Source: Legionellales bacterium | Lineage (GTDB): Bacteria; Pseudomonadota; Gammaproteobacteria; WLWR01 | Assembly (NCBI GenBank): GCA_012103495.1 | Contig: WLWR01000061.1 | Coordinates: forward strand, 1 to 8,565 | Direction of reading: 5' to 3' | Length of the DNA stretch: 8,565 nucleotides | Shown: piece by piece, positions 1 to 6,214 of the stretch | How positions within the stretch are numbered: the stretch's first letter is position 1 | Layout of the letters: every line of letters begins with the position of its first letter | Program-made: the position numbers and the translations under genes | Notes under the pieces: model-generated | The model's database searches: none | The model's input: only the letters and a program-made list of their open reading frames with translations | What the model was told of the DNA's origin: nothing

Positions 1-1
1 T

Positions 2-583
2 GCTTTGTTGGCTGGATTGTTTTTTCTTAGCTAATTGCATTGGCGTGGTGGTTTGTTAGCGGTGGTAATGGTGATTGGCTTGTTATTTGCCGGTTATCAA
101 TGGTCTCCAACTGTGACACACAAATTACAAGTGAGTTGGCACAGCTTAACTCAGTTTCAACATGATCAACACCAAACTTCGATTGGCTTTCGTTTGAAGT
201 TTTATCAATTAAGTTGGCAATTGTGGTGGGAAAAACCTTGGTTGGGTTGGGGAACAGGTGGTTTTACCGATCAATATAGACAGCGTGGTGGGATCACAGG
301 CTGGGAAGGTGTGTTGGATCAACCGCACAATGAATATTTATTGTGGTTGGTGCAATACGGGGTATTGGGCTTGTTGGTTTTTTTATGGTTTTTGGTGGTG
401 CTGTGGCGCGCCGCTTGGCAATGCCATGCTCAACGCTGGTTGTTGTGTGGGATCTTAATGGCATTTGTGGTGACAGGTTTGTTTAATACTTTTTTATATG
501 TATCGGCCTCGGGTTATTTGTTTGTGTTTTTGGTTGGATTATTAGGAAGAATGGGGGGGCGTAAGTGTGAATTGCGTGACTGA
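2..583 (+). pseudogene. O-antigen ligase/polymerase (Wzy_C family), 3' part, interrupted by an in-frame stop
   Basis: This is the C-terminal part of an inner-membrane O-antigen ligase (WaaL) or polymerase-type protein, which transfers polysaccharide from undecaprenyl carrier on the periplasmic side. Seen: a predicted membrane segment just after the TAA, then a loop with the family-typical pattern RLKFYQLSWQLWWEKPWLGWG, then PHNEYLLWLVQYGVLGLLVF, in which the His of HNEYL is the conserved periplasmic residue, followed by two more hydrophobic segments. The same frame continues upstream to base 2 and encodes ALLAGLFFLS, a plausible end of the previous helix, but TAA at 32-34 breaks it. CAA to TAA is a one-base change, so I read this as a nonsense mutation in a gene that begins left of the window. 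A restart at TTG 35 is formally possible, but it has no Shine-Dalgarno and would lack most of the usual ~400 residues. WaaL and Wzy cannot be told apart from this part alone. The last 42 bp overlap the convergent gene. Confidence 0.7.
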
Positions 584-3097
584 TCGAGGACGTGTTGCTG
601 TTGTCTCACTTGATGAATTAGACGATGATGACTCTTCGGAGGGAGAGGATGATTCAGTGGGAGCTCTTGATATTCCAAAAAAGGTTGAAAGAGTTCTAGC
701 TCTTCGGTGAGTGATTTTTTTAGGGGATGTCGCTTTTTTTTGTTGTATCGCTGCGAGAATTTTTTGGATGTAATCTGATTCGGGGTAGCCTATGTAGGCA
801 AAAAAATCAGGAGCTGTCACTCTAAAATTTTTTAAAATTTCTACTGCTGTTAATGTATAGTTTGTATGGTGTTCTTGCCAAGAATTTTCCAATAATTCTT
901 CTAATTTTTTTAGAGCTTCACGTTTATTTATTAATTCGACATTAGCTGTGTCTTTCCAACGTGAACTGGTTTCTAGAATTTCTTTGGTAACGATGGATAT
1001 GAGGGCAGTTACTTCAGTGAGCATATTTTCCTTCTGATTGATTAATGTTCCCCAAGCTTTTTGAATGGTGGTGGAAATATTTGAGGGGGAAGTTTCTTCT
1101 GGGACAATGCTAACTTTTTGTTCTAAGAAACTTGATGAAGCGGTTTCTTTGGGGGAAGAGCACCATTTGGGTGAGTTAAATCGTGTATGCAAATCAAGAT
1201 CTAATGGTGATAAGTCAAGAGGCTGGTATGCTTGTACATTTGATGAGTGAGCATCTTGCAGAACCGGATGTTCACTGGGATCAGTTAGAGAAGCATCAGG
1301 TTCCAATGATGTATTCACATGTGTTAGTAATGAGCTTTTATAAGCATCAGAAGGCCTTGATAAGGCGGGTGCAACAAACCTTTCATAGATCGGATGAAAT
1401 GCTTGTTCTTCAATGTATGCTTGGTCTTTATAAAAAAGTTCAATAAATTTTTGTAAAATATGAGCCAGGAAGGATATCTGTTGTTCAGGAGTCGAATAAA
1501 ATTGCTGAATGTATGTTAAACATATGCAAATTAGTTGATCAATTAAGCAAGATTGTCGAAAAGGAGATTTCTCTTGCGCGGCATATTGAATCAATCCTTC
1601 AATAAATTTTTTGATTTCATCTAAGCTAAATTGATGGTGGTCTAAATATCGTAGGATTATTTTAGAAAATAGCTCATCTGTTTCCCAGCCAGTGTAATCG
1701 ATACGACGACTGAGTGCTTCAAAATTAATGTTACTCAGGAAATTTCTCTGTGTGAGGCATTTAAACACAGATTGTCCATCGACATAAAACTCTGTGCCAA
1801 ATAGTAGCTTCAAACAATTTCTCTGCGGCTCGTATTCAGATACCATATCAACCAAGCTGACTCTAGCAGCAAGCTGGATCAATGCTGATACATGTTGAAT
1901 GCTAAGGTTGGCAAACTCAAATTCTTTAGACGGTGAGGAAGAAGATTCAGAAACATTGGGTCTGGTTCTTTTTAATATTTGTAAGGCACTCATGGATTTT
2001 GAATTTGGGGTACGAAAAGCTTCGATTAAAGCTTTAAGTGTGACATTTGAAGCTTGACCAGAGCTGATAGATAATCGTGCTAAAAAGGATCGTCTTTTGG
2101 ATGGAGATGCTGGGGGAGGATTAATTAAGGATTCTAATTTATTCAATATTAATTGTTTCTCAGTTTGAAGTCTTTCCCAGGCTGCGTCGATTGATGCAGT
2201 TAACAGTGAGTCATCTGATTTATCTTCATCGTTTGGTGGGTTTGAATCTGGTGCAAAAGCTTTGGAAGCAATTTGTCTTACTTGATCTTCCCGAAGTTGA
2301 TTCCAAGATTCTTTGGGAATATCCAGCTGATCTACTATTAACAATTCACTATGAGATTCTGCTGGTAGTGATGCTAATAAGGTGTGTGCTTCGATTCTGA
2401 AATATTCTTCCCTATTGAGGAAGAAGTCATAGGATGGACTGCCTTTTTCTAGATTCAAAACCAATGTTGTGTAAAAAAAATTGAAGTTTTTTATTTCACG
2501 TTCAATTGGGTTGTGAGAGGTCTGGTTACTGGCTTTGAAGCTGTCTAAAAAATGACTAAAAACCAATTTGGCAAATGTATCTGCCGCTGTTAATAAATAA
2601 GGGAGTTCATACGTAATAGAATAAGTATGCACATAAGATAGCGTCAAAGCAATCAACGATGCTGCTATATTGTTTTTTCGAAAAGCCTCTTTTTGTTTAT
2701 CTCTCTCAGTGGTGATCATCTGGCAAGTGAATTGATATAACTCTTTGATACTTTTTCCATGATGGATGAAATAGTAGAATATGCAGCGAGAAAGTAATAA
2801 GGCTGTTTTTCGACCTTTTGATATAGGTTGAGGATAAGTGGTTTGAACAAAATTTTCTTCTCTATTTAATGTATTAAAGTTGATAGAATTAAAATGATCT
2901 TGTTCTAAGCAAGTGATGAGGTTCTGTGGAGATTCGCTCTCTGCAATCTTACCTTGAATAACAAAATCTTTATCCTGAGCAAATAATAATTGTAAACAAT
3001 TCCGAGTGATCTCATCAGCATCGTGAGTTCTTGCAAGCAGTCGTTGGGTTGTTAGAGAGGTAGGTGTCGATTGGGATAATCTTCGGAATCTTTCCAT
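542..3097 (-). CDS. large duplicated orphan protein, candidate secreted (Dot/Icm-type) effector
   Basis: I do not recognise a family for this 851-aa protein. The start is ATG at 3097, chosen because AGAAAGGA (3108-3115) lies 10 nt upstream; a TTG seven codons earlier overlaps that site. It has no signal peptide or convincing membrane helix and looks cytosolic and helical. It is a tandem duplication. RNCLQLLF (from residue 32) recurs as RNCLKLLF (426); FNSINFNTLNR (69-79) as LSNINFEALSR (454-464); AAWERLQTEKQLILNKLESLI (305-325) as KAWGTLINQKENMLTEVTALI (680-700); and SALQILK (370) as TAVEILK (750). The offset stays at 375-394 residues. The copies are separated and ended by Ser/Pro-rich linkers with basic patches (KRRSFLARLS 334-343, KKITHRRARTLS 793-804). 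The tail (814-851) is very rich in Ser, Thr and Glu. Base composition looks more A/T-rich than the flanking genes. Size, low-complexity tail, orphan status and its own -10 box suggest a type IV secreted effector, but this is inference. A non-secreted lineage-specific protein is the alternative. Confidence 0.85.
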   Translation of the reverse strand: MERFRRLSQSTPTSLTTQRLLARTHDADEITRNCLQLLFAQDKDFVIQGKIAESESPQNLITCLEQDHFNSINFNTLNREENFVQTTYPQPISKGRKTALLLSRCIFYYFIHHGKSIKELYQFTCQMITTERDKQKEAFRKNNIAASLIALTLSYVHTYSITYELPYLLTAADTFAKLVFSHFLDSFKASNQTSHNPIEREIKNFNFFYTTLVLNLEKGSPSYDFFLNREEYFRIEAHTLLASLPAESHSELLIVDQLDIPKESWNQLREDQVRQIASKAFAPDSNPPNDEDKSDDSLLTASIDAAWERLQTEKQLILNKLESLINPPPASPSKRRSFLARLSISSGQASNVTLKALIEAFRTPNSKSMSALQILKRTRPNVSESSSSPSKEFEFANLSIQHVSALIQLAARVSLVDMVSEYEPQRNCLKLLFGTEFYVDGQSVFKCLTQRNFLSNINFEALSRRIDYTGWETDELFSKIILRYLDHHQFSLDEIKKFIEGLIQYAAQEKSPFRQSCLIDQLICICLTYIQQFYSTPEQQISFLAHILQKFIELFYKDQAYIEEQAFHPIYERFVAPALSRPSDAYKSSLLTHVNTSLEPDASLTDPSEHPVLQDAHSSNVQAYQPLDLSPLDLDLHTRFNSPKWCSSPKETASSSFLEQKVSIVPEETSPSNISTTIQKAWGTLINQKENMLTEVTALISIVTKEILETSSRWKDTANVELINKREALKKLEELLENSWQEHHTNYTLTAVEILKNFRVTAPDFFAYIGYPESDYIQKILAAIQQKKATSPKKITHRRARTLSTFFGISRAPTESSSPSEESSSSNSSSETTATRPRSVTQFTLTPPHSS

Positions 3098-3107
3098 GAG
3101 TATAAAA

Positions 3108-3140
3108 TCCTTTCTCAATCAAATTGTGCTCTCCATTATA
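3108..3140 (-). promoter_or_regulatory. candidate promoter (-10) and ribosome binding site of the 851-aa gene
   Basis: On the minus strand a perfect TATAAT occupies 3135-3140, and AGAAAGGA lies at 3108-3115, 10 nt before the ATG. No good -35 is present: at 17-bp spacing the hexamer is TATCAT. The promoter may therefore be weak or depend on an activator. The expected transcript start is near 3128, giving a leader of about 30 nt. Confidence 0.45.
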
Positions 3141-3170
3141 CGAATAACACAATTAAAATGATATGGTTTC

Positions 3171-3194
3171 CTTCCCTTTAAAAAAAGAGGGAAG
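3171..3194. other. hairpin in the gap upstream of the 851-aa gene
   Basis: CTTCCCTTT pairs with AGAGGGAAG (nine pairs, one G.U) around a loop of six A. There is no T-run after it on either strand, so it is not a standard intrinsic terminator. It lies just upstream of the TATAAT box, outside the predicted transcript of the 851-aa gene but inside any readthrough from the glycosyltransferase. Confidence 0.4.
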
Positions 3195-3204
3195 CAACAC
3201 GTTC

Positions 3205-3242
3205 ATTCTACTGTAAGTTTAAAATGCTACTTAAAGTAGAAT
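3205..3242. other. long imperfect hairpin after the glycosyltransferase gene
   Basis: ATTCTACTGTAAG (3205-3217) and CTTAAAGTAGAAT (3230-3242) form a 13-position stem with one mismatch and a 12-nt loop. On the minus strand it follows the glycosyltransferase stop codon by about 43 nt. A second small hairpin (AATAGGG/CCCTTATT, 3240-3258, one bulge) overlaps its outer edge, so the two compete at their edges. No T-run follows; it may act as an RNA 3'-end stabiliser or a Rho-related 3' structure. Confidence 0.45.
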
Positions 3243-3285
3243 AGGGCGTACCCTTATTACCGATGCAGCAAATTATCTTACCGCT

Positions 3286-4032
3286 TCAAGCTTGATCACA
3301 ATAAGTTGTTTTAACACACCGATAAAAACTGGCGTGTGCATATGCCCAAGCAAGTAAAAATCCTCGTCCACCGTCTAAAAATCCACGATTGATAATATAT
3401 TCTTTGAAAAATTGCCAGCCGGCGTGTAGCAATGATTGAGCAATATTGTAATGCTGGCCACGTTGTATTTTTTGTTGTGCGGTGAGCGATGAGTAACGAT
3501 TTAATTTGGTGAGCATGTCTGATAAATCGCTAAACGATTGATGAATAATCGGGTCAGCCAGATGTCCAACGGTTCCTGTAACGGTAAATGATTCGTGTAC
3601 GCTCACCGGTTCAATCGTGGCGCTCTCGCGTTTAAAAAGTCGCAGCAATGCTTTTTTGCCATTGGCGTGGTGAATCAGTTTCTGATAAAAAAGATGTTTA
3701 CGCGTAATTTCAAAACCCGCATGGCTGGAATTGGTTTGAAGAATGGTTTGAATGGCGTGAGTGAGTGAGTCACTTAGGTACTCATCGGCATCCAATGATA
3801 ATACCCAAGGTTTGGTGGCTTTGGCCAGTGCCCGCTTTTTTTGTTCACCAAATCCTGGCCAATCAGTTTGATACACATGGTCGGTATATTCTTGACAAAT
3901 GGCAACGGTTCCATCTGTACTACCAGAATCAAGCACAACAATTTCATCGGCCCAACGAACTGATTCCAAACATTGGCGGATTTGTAGAGCTTCATTTTTA
4001 GCAATAATAATCACACTTAAAGGTTGGCGCAT
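3286..4032 (-). CDS. family 2 glycosyltransferase, WaaE/KdtX-like (LPS core type)
   Basis: A GT-A fold family 2 glycosyltransferase of 248 aa, predicted cytoplasmic, that transfers a sugar from a nucleotide donor, probably to lipopolysaccharide core. Seen: an N-terminal nucleotide-binding strand LSVIIIAKNEA (5-15), EIVVLDSGSTDGT (30-42), DWPGFGEQK (57-65), and the metal-binding DADE motif (81-84). The C-terminal block FFKEYIINRGFLDGGRGF is typical of the WaaE/KdtX group, as is the length of about 250 residues. The start is ATG at 4032; a TTG three codons upstream is open but less likely, and neither has a clear Shine-Dalgarno. It probably has its own promoter at 4070-4097. The nearby O-antigen ligase supports a role in surface polysaccharide, with the orphan gene lying between them. 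The donor and acceptor sugars cannot be read from the sequence. Confidence 0.88.
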   Translation of the reverse strand: MRQPLSVIIIAKNEALQIRQCLESVRWADEIVVLDSGSTDGTVAICQEYTDHVYQTDWPGFGEQKKRALAKATKPWVLSLDADEYLSDSLTHAIQTILQTNSSHAGFEITRKHLFYQKLIHHANGKKALLRLFKRESATIEPVSVHESFTVTGTVGHLADPIIHQSFSDLSDMLTKLNRYSSLTAQQKIQRGQHYNIAQSLLHAGWQFFKEYIINRGFLDGGRGFLLAWAYAHASFYRCVKTTYCDQA

Positions 4033-4069
4033 GACATTCAATCAAATTAACAAGTTAGTATCGTTTGCT

Positions 4070-4097
4070 ATCATAGTTTTTCCTAGTCAAATAGCAA
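4070..4097 (-). promoter_or_regulatory. candidate sigma-70 promoter of the glycosyltransferase gene
   Basis: On the minus strand TTGCTA (4092-4097), a 16-bp spacer and TATGAT (4070-4075) resemble a sigma-70 promoter. It lies in the 98-bp gap between argR and the glycosyltransferase. The start point would be near 4063, about 30 nt before the ATG. It suggests the glycosyltransferase is not simply co-transcribed with argR. Confidence 0.4.
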
Positions 4098-4130
4098 GTA
4101 TTGATTTATTTGCAGCTTATTTGTGATACA

Positions 4131-4595
4131 TCAGCGTGGTGCGCCACTAATTAACAATAAGTTAATTTGTGCCAAAGTTTCTTTAATTTTGTGCGTTGAA
4201 CGCGGAATCACCACGATGGTGTCGTCACCGGCGACCGTTCCTAAAATGCCCAGTCGATCATCATGATGATCCAAGACGCGTGCAATCAATGATGCTGCAC
4301 CAGGGCTCACGTGAATGACAATGTGTGTTTCATTGTATTGAATGTCATCGAGTAAATGCTGAATAGGCGTATTGCTGGTAGGAGGGGCTAGCGCAGATTG
4401 AATTTGATAAAATACATCGCCTGCTTCATTGGTGACTTTCACCGCACCGATGCGGCGCAGTAGACGCGAAATTTTGGATTGATTAACGGTGAATCCTTGA
4501 TTGATTAACCCGCGTAAAATATCTTGCTGTGTCTTAATGGATTGGCTGGTGATTAACCGTTTCACGGCGTCGATCAATACTTGAGTTGAAGTCAA
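4131..4595 (-). CDS. argR: arginine repressor ArgR
   Basis: Arginine-responsive transcription factor of 154 aa, the usual family size. The N-terminal winged helix-turn-helix carries the recognition segment NQSKISRLLRRIGAVKV (38-54), close to the SQSKVSR...GAV pattern of E. coli ArgR. The C-terminal domain has GTVAGDDTIVVI (119-130); the paired Asp are the arginine-contacting, hexamer-forming residues of the family. The start is TTG at 4595, set by CGGAGA (4601-4606) six to seven bases upstream. An upstream ATG is out of frame. The gene is divergent from the art operon, and its -35 overlaps an ARG-box-like site, which fits autoregulation plus control of arginine uptake. Family knowledge: ArgR hexamers with bound L-arginine repress arginine biosynthesis and transport genes. 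No arginine biosynthesis gene is in the window, so its wider regulon here is unknown. Confidence 0.96.
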   Translation of the reverse strand: MTSTQVLIDAVKRLITSQSIKTQQDILRGLINQGFTVNQSKISRLLRRIGAVKVTNEAGDVFYQIQSALAPPTSNTPIQHLLDDIQYNETHIVIHVSPGAASLIARVLDHHDDRLGILGTVAGDDTIVVIPRSTHKIKETLAQINLLLISGAPR

Positions 4596-4628
4596 AGTAG
4601 TCTCCGGTCATTTGTCGATACGCGACGA

Positions 4629-4657
4629 TTGCTTTTTGGGCAAAATTATAGCAAAAT
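4629..4657 (+). promoter_or_regulatory. candidate art operon promoter
   Basis: On the plus strand TTGCTT (4629-4634), a 17-bp spacer and CAAAAT (4652-4657) are a weak sigma-70 match (three and four of six). It would overlap the argR promoter in the opposite direction and start near 4664. That leaves about 15 nt before ATG 4679, or about 36 nt before GTG 4700. Other positions are possible. Confidence 0.3.
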
Positions 4658-4673
4658 ATGCAGCAAATGTGAA
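4645..4673 (-). promoter_or_regulatory. argR promoter
   Basis: On the minus strand TTCACA (4668-4673, five of six matches to TTGACA), a 17-bp spacer and a perfect TATAAT (4645-4650) form a strong sigma-70 promoter. The start would be near 4638, leaving a leader of about 43 nt before the TTG start codon. Its -35 coincides with the left half of the ARG-box-like site. Confidence 0.65.
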
Positions 4674-4685
4674 TATTTATGTCAA
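4668..4685. promoter_or_regulatory. ARG-box-like ArgR operator
   Basis: TGTGAATATTTATGTCAA compares with the enterobacterial ARG box TNTGAATWWWWATTCANW. The left half and the A/T centre match fully, while the right half reads ATGTCA instead of ATTCA, as if one base were inserted. It overlaps the argR -35 and the artP start region, where ArgR binding could block both. Only one box is evident, whereas known operators are usually paired. Confidence 0.4.
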
Positions 4686-5455
4686 TAACGAGCTTCTCGG
4701 TGAATATCTTATCAATTCAAGGCCTCAATAAAACGTTTGGACACACTCCGGTGTTGACCGACATTAATTTGGTTGCCAAACCAGGTGATGTGATTGTGTT
4801 GGTGGGCAGTAGTGGCGGTGGTAAAAGCACCTTGCTACGTTGTATCAATCAATTGACACAACCAGATAGTGGACAAATCCAATTAAATGATATTATGTTG
4901 GATTTTCCAGTGACGGATAAGCGTCAGTATCAAGCGTGTGTCAAACAATTGCGCAGGCGAGTTGGGATGGTGTTTCAACAATTTAATTTATGGCCTCACA
5001 TGACCGTGTGGCAAAATTTATTAGAAGCGCCGCTGCGAGTGTGGAAACGTCCTAAAGCACAAGCGATGGAGGAAGCTGAGGCATTGTTAGCAAAAGTTGG
5101 GTTAGTGGATAAAAAAGAAGTTTATCCAGGCTTTTTATCAGGGGGGCAACAACAACGTATTGCGATTGCGCGTGCGTTAATGGGGCACCCACAAGTGATG
5201 TTATTTGATGAGCCAACCTCGGCGCTCGATCCCGAAATGTCTCGCGAAGTTTTACAAATCATGCAGCAATTAGCCAACAGTCAGATGACGTTGATCATTG
5301 TTACCCATGAAATGAACTTTGTGCGTGATATTGCTACCCATGTGGCGTTTCTTGATCGGGGGGCGTTGGTGGAGTTCGGCGCAGCAGATCACCTGTTGGT
5401 ACATCCACGAACTGAACGTTTAAAAAAATTCTTACAATCTGAGCACCAAACATAG
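4679..5455 (+). CDS. artP: arginine ABC transporter ATP-binding protein ArtP
   Basis: ATPase subunit of a polar amino acid (arginine) importer; it works as a dimer on the cytoplasmic face of the permeases. All the ABC motifs are present: Walker A GSSGGGKST (43-51), Q-loop VFQQFNLWPHMT (98-109), signature LSGGQQQR (153-160), Walker B VMLFDEP (173-179) followed by the D-loop SALD, and the switch His in VTHE (210). The 258-aa length is slightly above the ~240 usual for the family. The ATG at 4679 has no Shine-Dalgarno, and a GTG at 4700 (weak CGAG 7 nt upstream) would give a start closer to the family norm, so the exact start is open. First gene of a tight operon: its stop TAG overlaps the Shine-Dalgarno of artJ. 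The assignment to arginine comes from the argR and artJ/Q/M neighbours, because the ATPase itself does not show substrate. Confidence 0.95.
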   Translation: MSITSFSVNILSIQGLNKTFGHTPVLTDINLVAKPGDVIVLVGSSGGGKSTLLRCINQLTQPDSGQIQLNDIMLDFPVTDKRQYQACVKQLRRRVGMVFQQFNLWPHMTVWQNLLEAPLRVWKRPKAQAMEEAEALLAKVGLVDKKEVYPGFLSGGQQQRIAIARALMGHPQVMLFDEPTSALDPEMSREVLQIMQQLANSQMTLIIVTHEMNFVRDIATHVAFLDRGALVEFGAADHLLVHPRTERLKKFLQSEHQT

Positions 5456-5464
5456 AGGTTATTT

Positions 5465-6208
5465 GTGAAATTTGTATTAAGTATATTGTTTAGCATGTTT
5501 GCTGTCAGTGCATCTGCTGCGCAAGTATTGACGTTTGCCGCTGAGGCAACTTATCCCCCATTTGTAAATATTGACGAGCGTAATCAGGTGGCTGGATTCG
5601 AAACCGCAGTGATTCAAGCCATGTGTCAACACTTGAGTGTCGAATGTAAGTTTTCGCATCATCCTTGGGAGAGTTTGATTGTTGGCGTTAAGCTGGGAAA
5701 ATTTGACGGGGTGTACGGTGGCATGGAGATTACCGAACAGCGGCAAAAAATTGTCGCCTTTACCCAACCGATTTATCACAATCAAATTGGTTTGTTGGTC
5801 AATCAAACTAAAATTTCTGAATTTACGCCTGACGCACTCAATCATCAAACCATTGGTGTTCAGCGCGGTACCACTTTTGAGCGTTATTTACGTGAAGAAC
5901 ATCCCAAGCGGGTTAAAGTGAAAAACTTTACCACCATTCAAGAAGCTTTGTTGGATTTAAAAACGGGACGTGTTAGTGGTGTGTTAGGAGATGTTCCAGT
6001 GTTAACTCAGTGGTTGGCCAGGCAGCCTTCCAATGACTTATATCAATTGTTGGAATTACCGCAACAAGAGTTGGTTTTTTTTGGTAAAGGTTATGGGATT
6101 GCGGTGAAACAAGGCAATCAACAATTACTCAAGCAATTAAATCAGGCGTTACTGGATATCAAGAACGATGGGACCTATGACACATTGTATCAACAGTATT
6201 TTAATTAA
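5465..6208 (+). CDS. artJ: periplasmic arginine-binding protein (ArtJ/ArtI type)
   Basis: Family 3 solute-binding protein of 247 aa that captures arginine, or a related basic amino acid, in the periplasm and delivers it to ArtQM. It starts at GTG 5465 with AGAGG (5454-5458) six nt upstream, overlapping the artP stop. The signal peptide is residues 1-18 or 1-19 (MKFVLSILFSMFAVSASA), with no lipobox Cys. The mature protein shows TYPPFVN (29-35), C54 and C61 at the spacing of the conserved disulfide of lysine/arginine-binding proteins, DGVYGGMEITEQRQK (81-95) whose Arg93 matches the residue that holds the ligand carboxylate, RGTTFERYL (134-142), and GVLGD (172-176) with the Asp that contacts the ligand amine. 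GYGIAV and NDGTYD near the C terminus are family-typical. The match to E. coli ArtJ over the second half is strong by eye. Lysine, ornithine or histidine specificity cannot be fully excluded. Confidence 0.93.
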   Translation: MKFVLSILFSMFAVSASAAQVLTFAAEATYPPFVNIDERNQVAGFETAVIQAMCQHLSVECKFSHHPWESLIVGVKLGKFDGVYGGMEITEQRQKIVAFTQPIYHNQIGLLVNQTKISEFTPDALNHQTIGVQRGTTFERYLREEHPKRVKVKNFTTIQEALLDLKTGRVSGVLGDVPVLTQWLARQPSNDLYQLLELPQQELVFFGKGYGIAVKQGNQQLLKQLNQALLDIKNDGTYDTLYQQYFN

Positions 6209-6214
6209 TTGACG

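Noticed and set aside
1065..1446. Plus-strand ORFs inside the 851-aa gene
   Set aside because: They are short, lie antisense to a long frame with internal repeat evidence, and have no ribosome binding site or recognisable content.
3141..3165. A PmrA-type effector box (two TTAAT-like repeats) upstream of the 851-aa gene
   Set aside because: TTAAT and TTATT occur on the minus strand, but their start-to-start spacing is 9 bp rather than the 11 of the Legionella/Coxiella consensus, and flanking bases do not match.
3765..4126. ORFs in other frames over the glycosyltransferase
   Set aside because: They overlap the conserved DADE and SGSTDGT coding frame and encode no sensible protein.
5477..5848. 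123-codon minus-strand ORF antisense to artJ
   Set aside because: It lies wholly inside artJ, which has full family motifs; the composition looks like a translated shadow.
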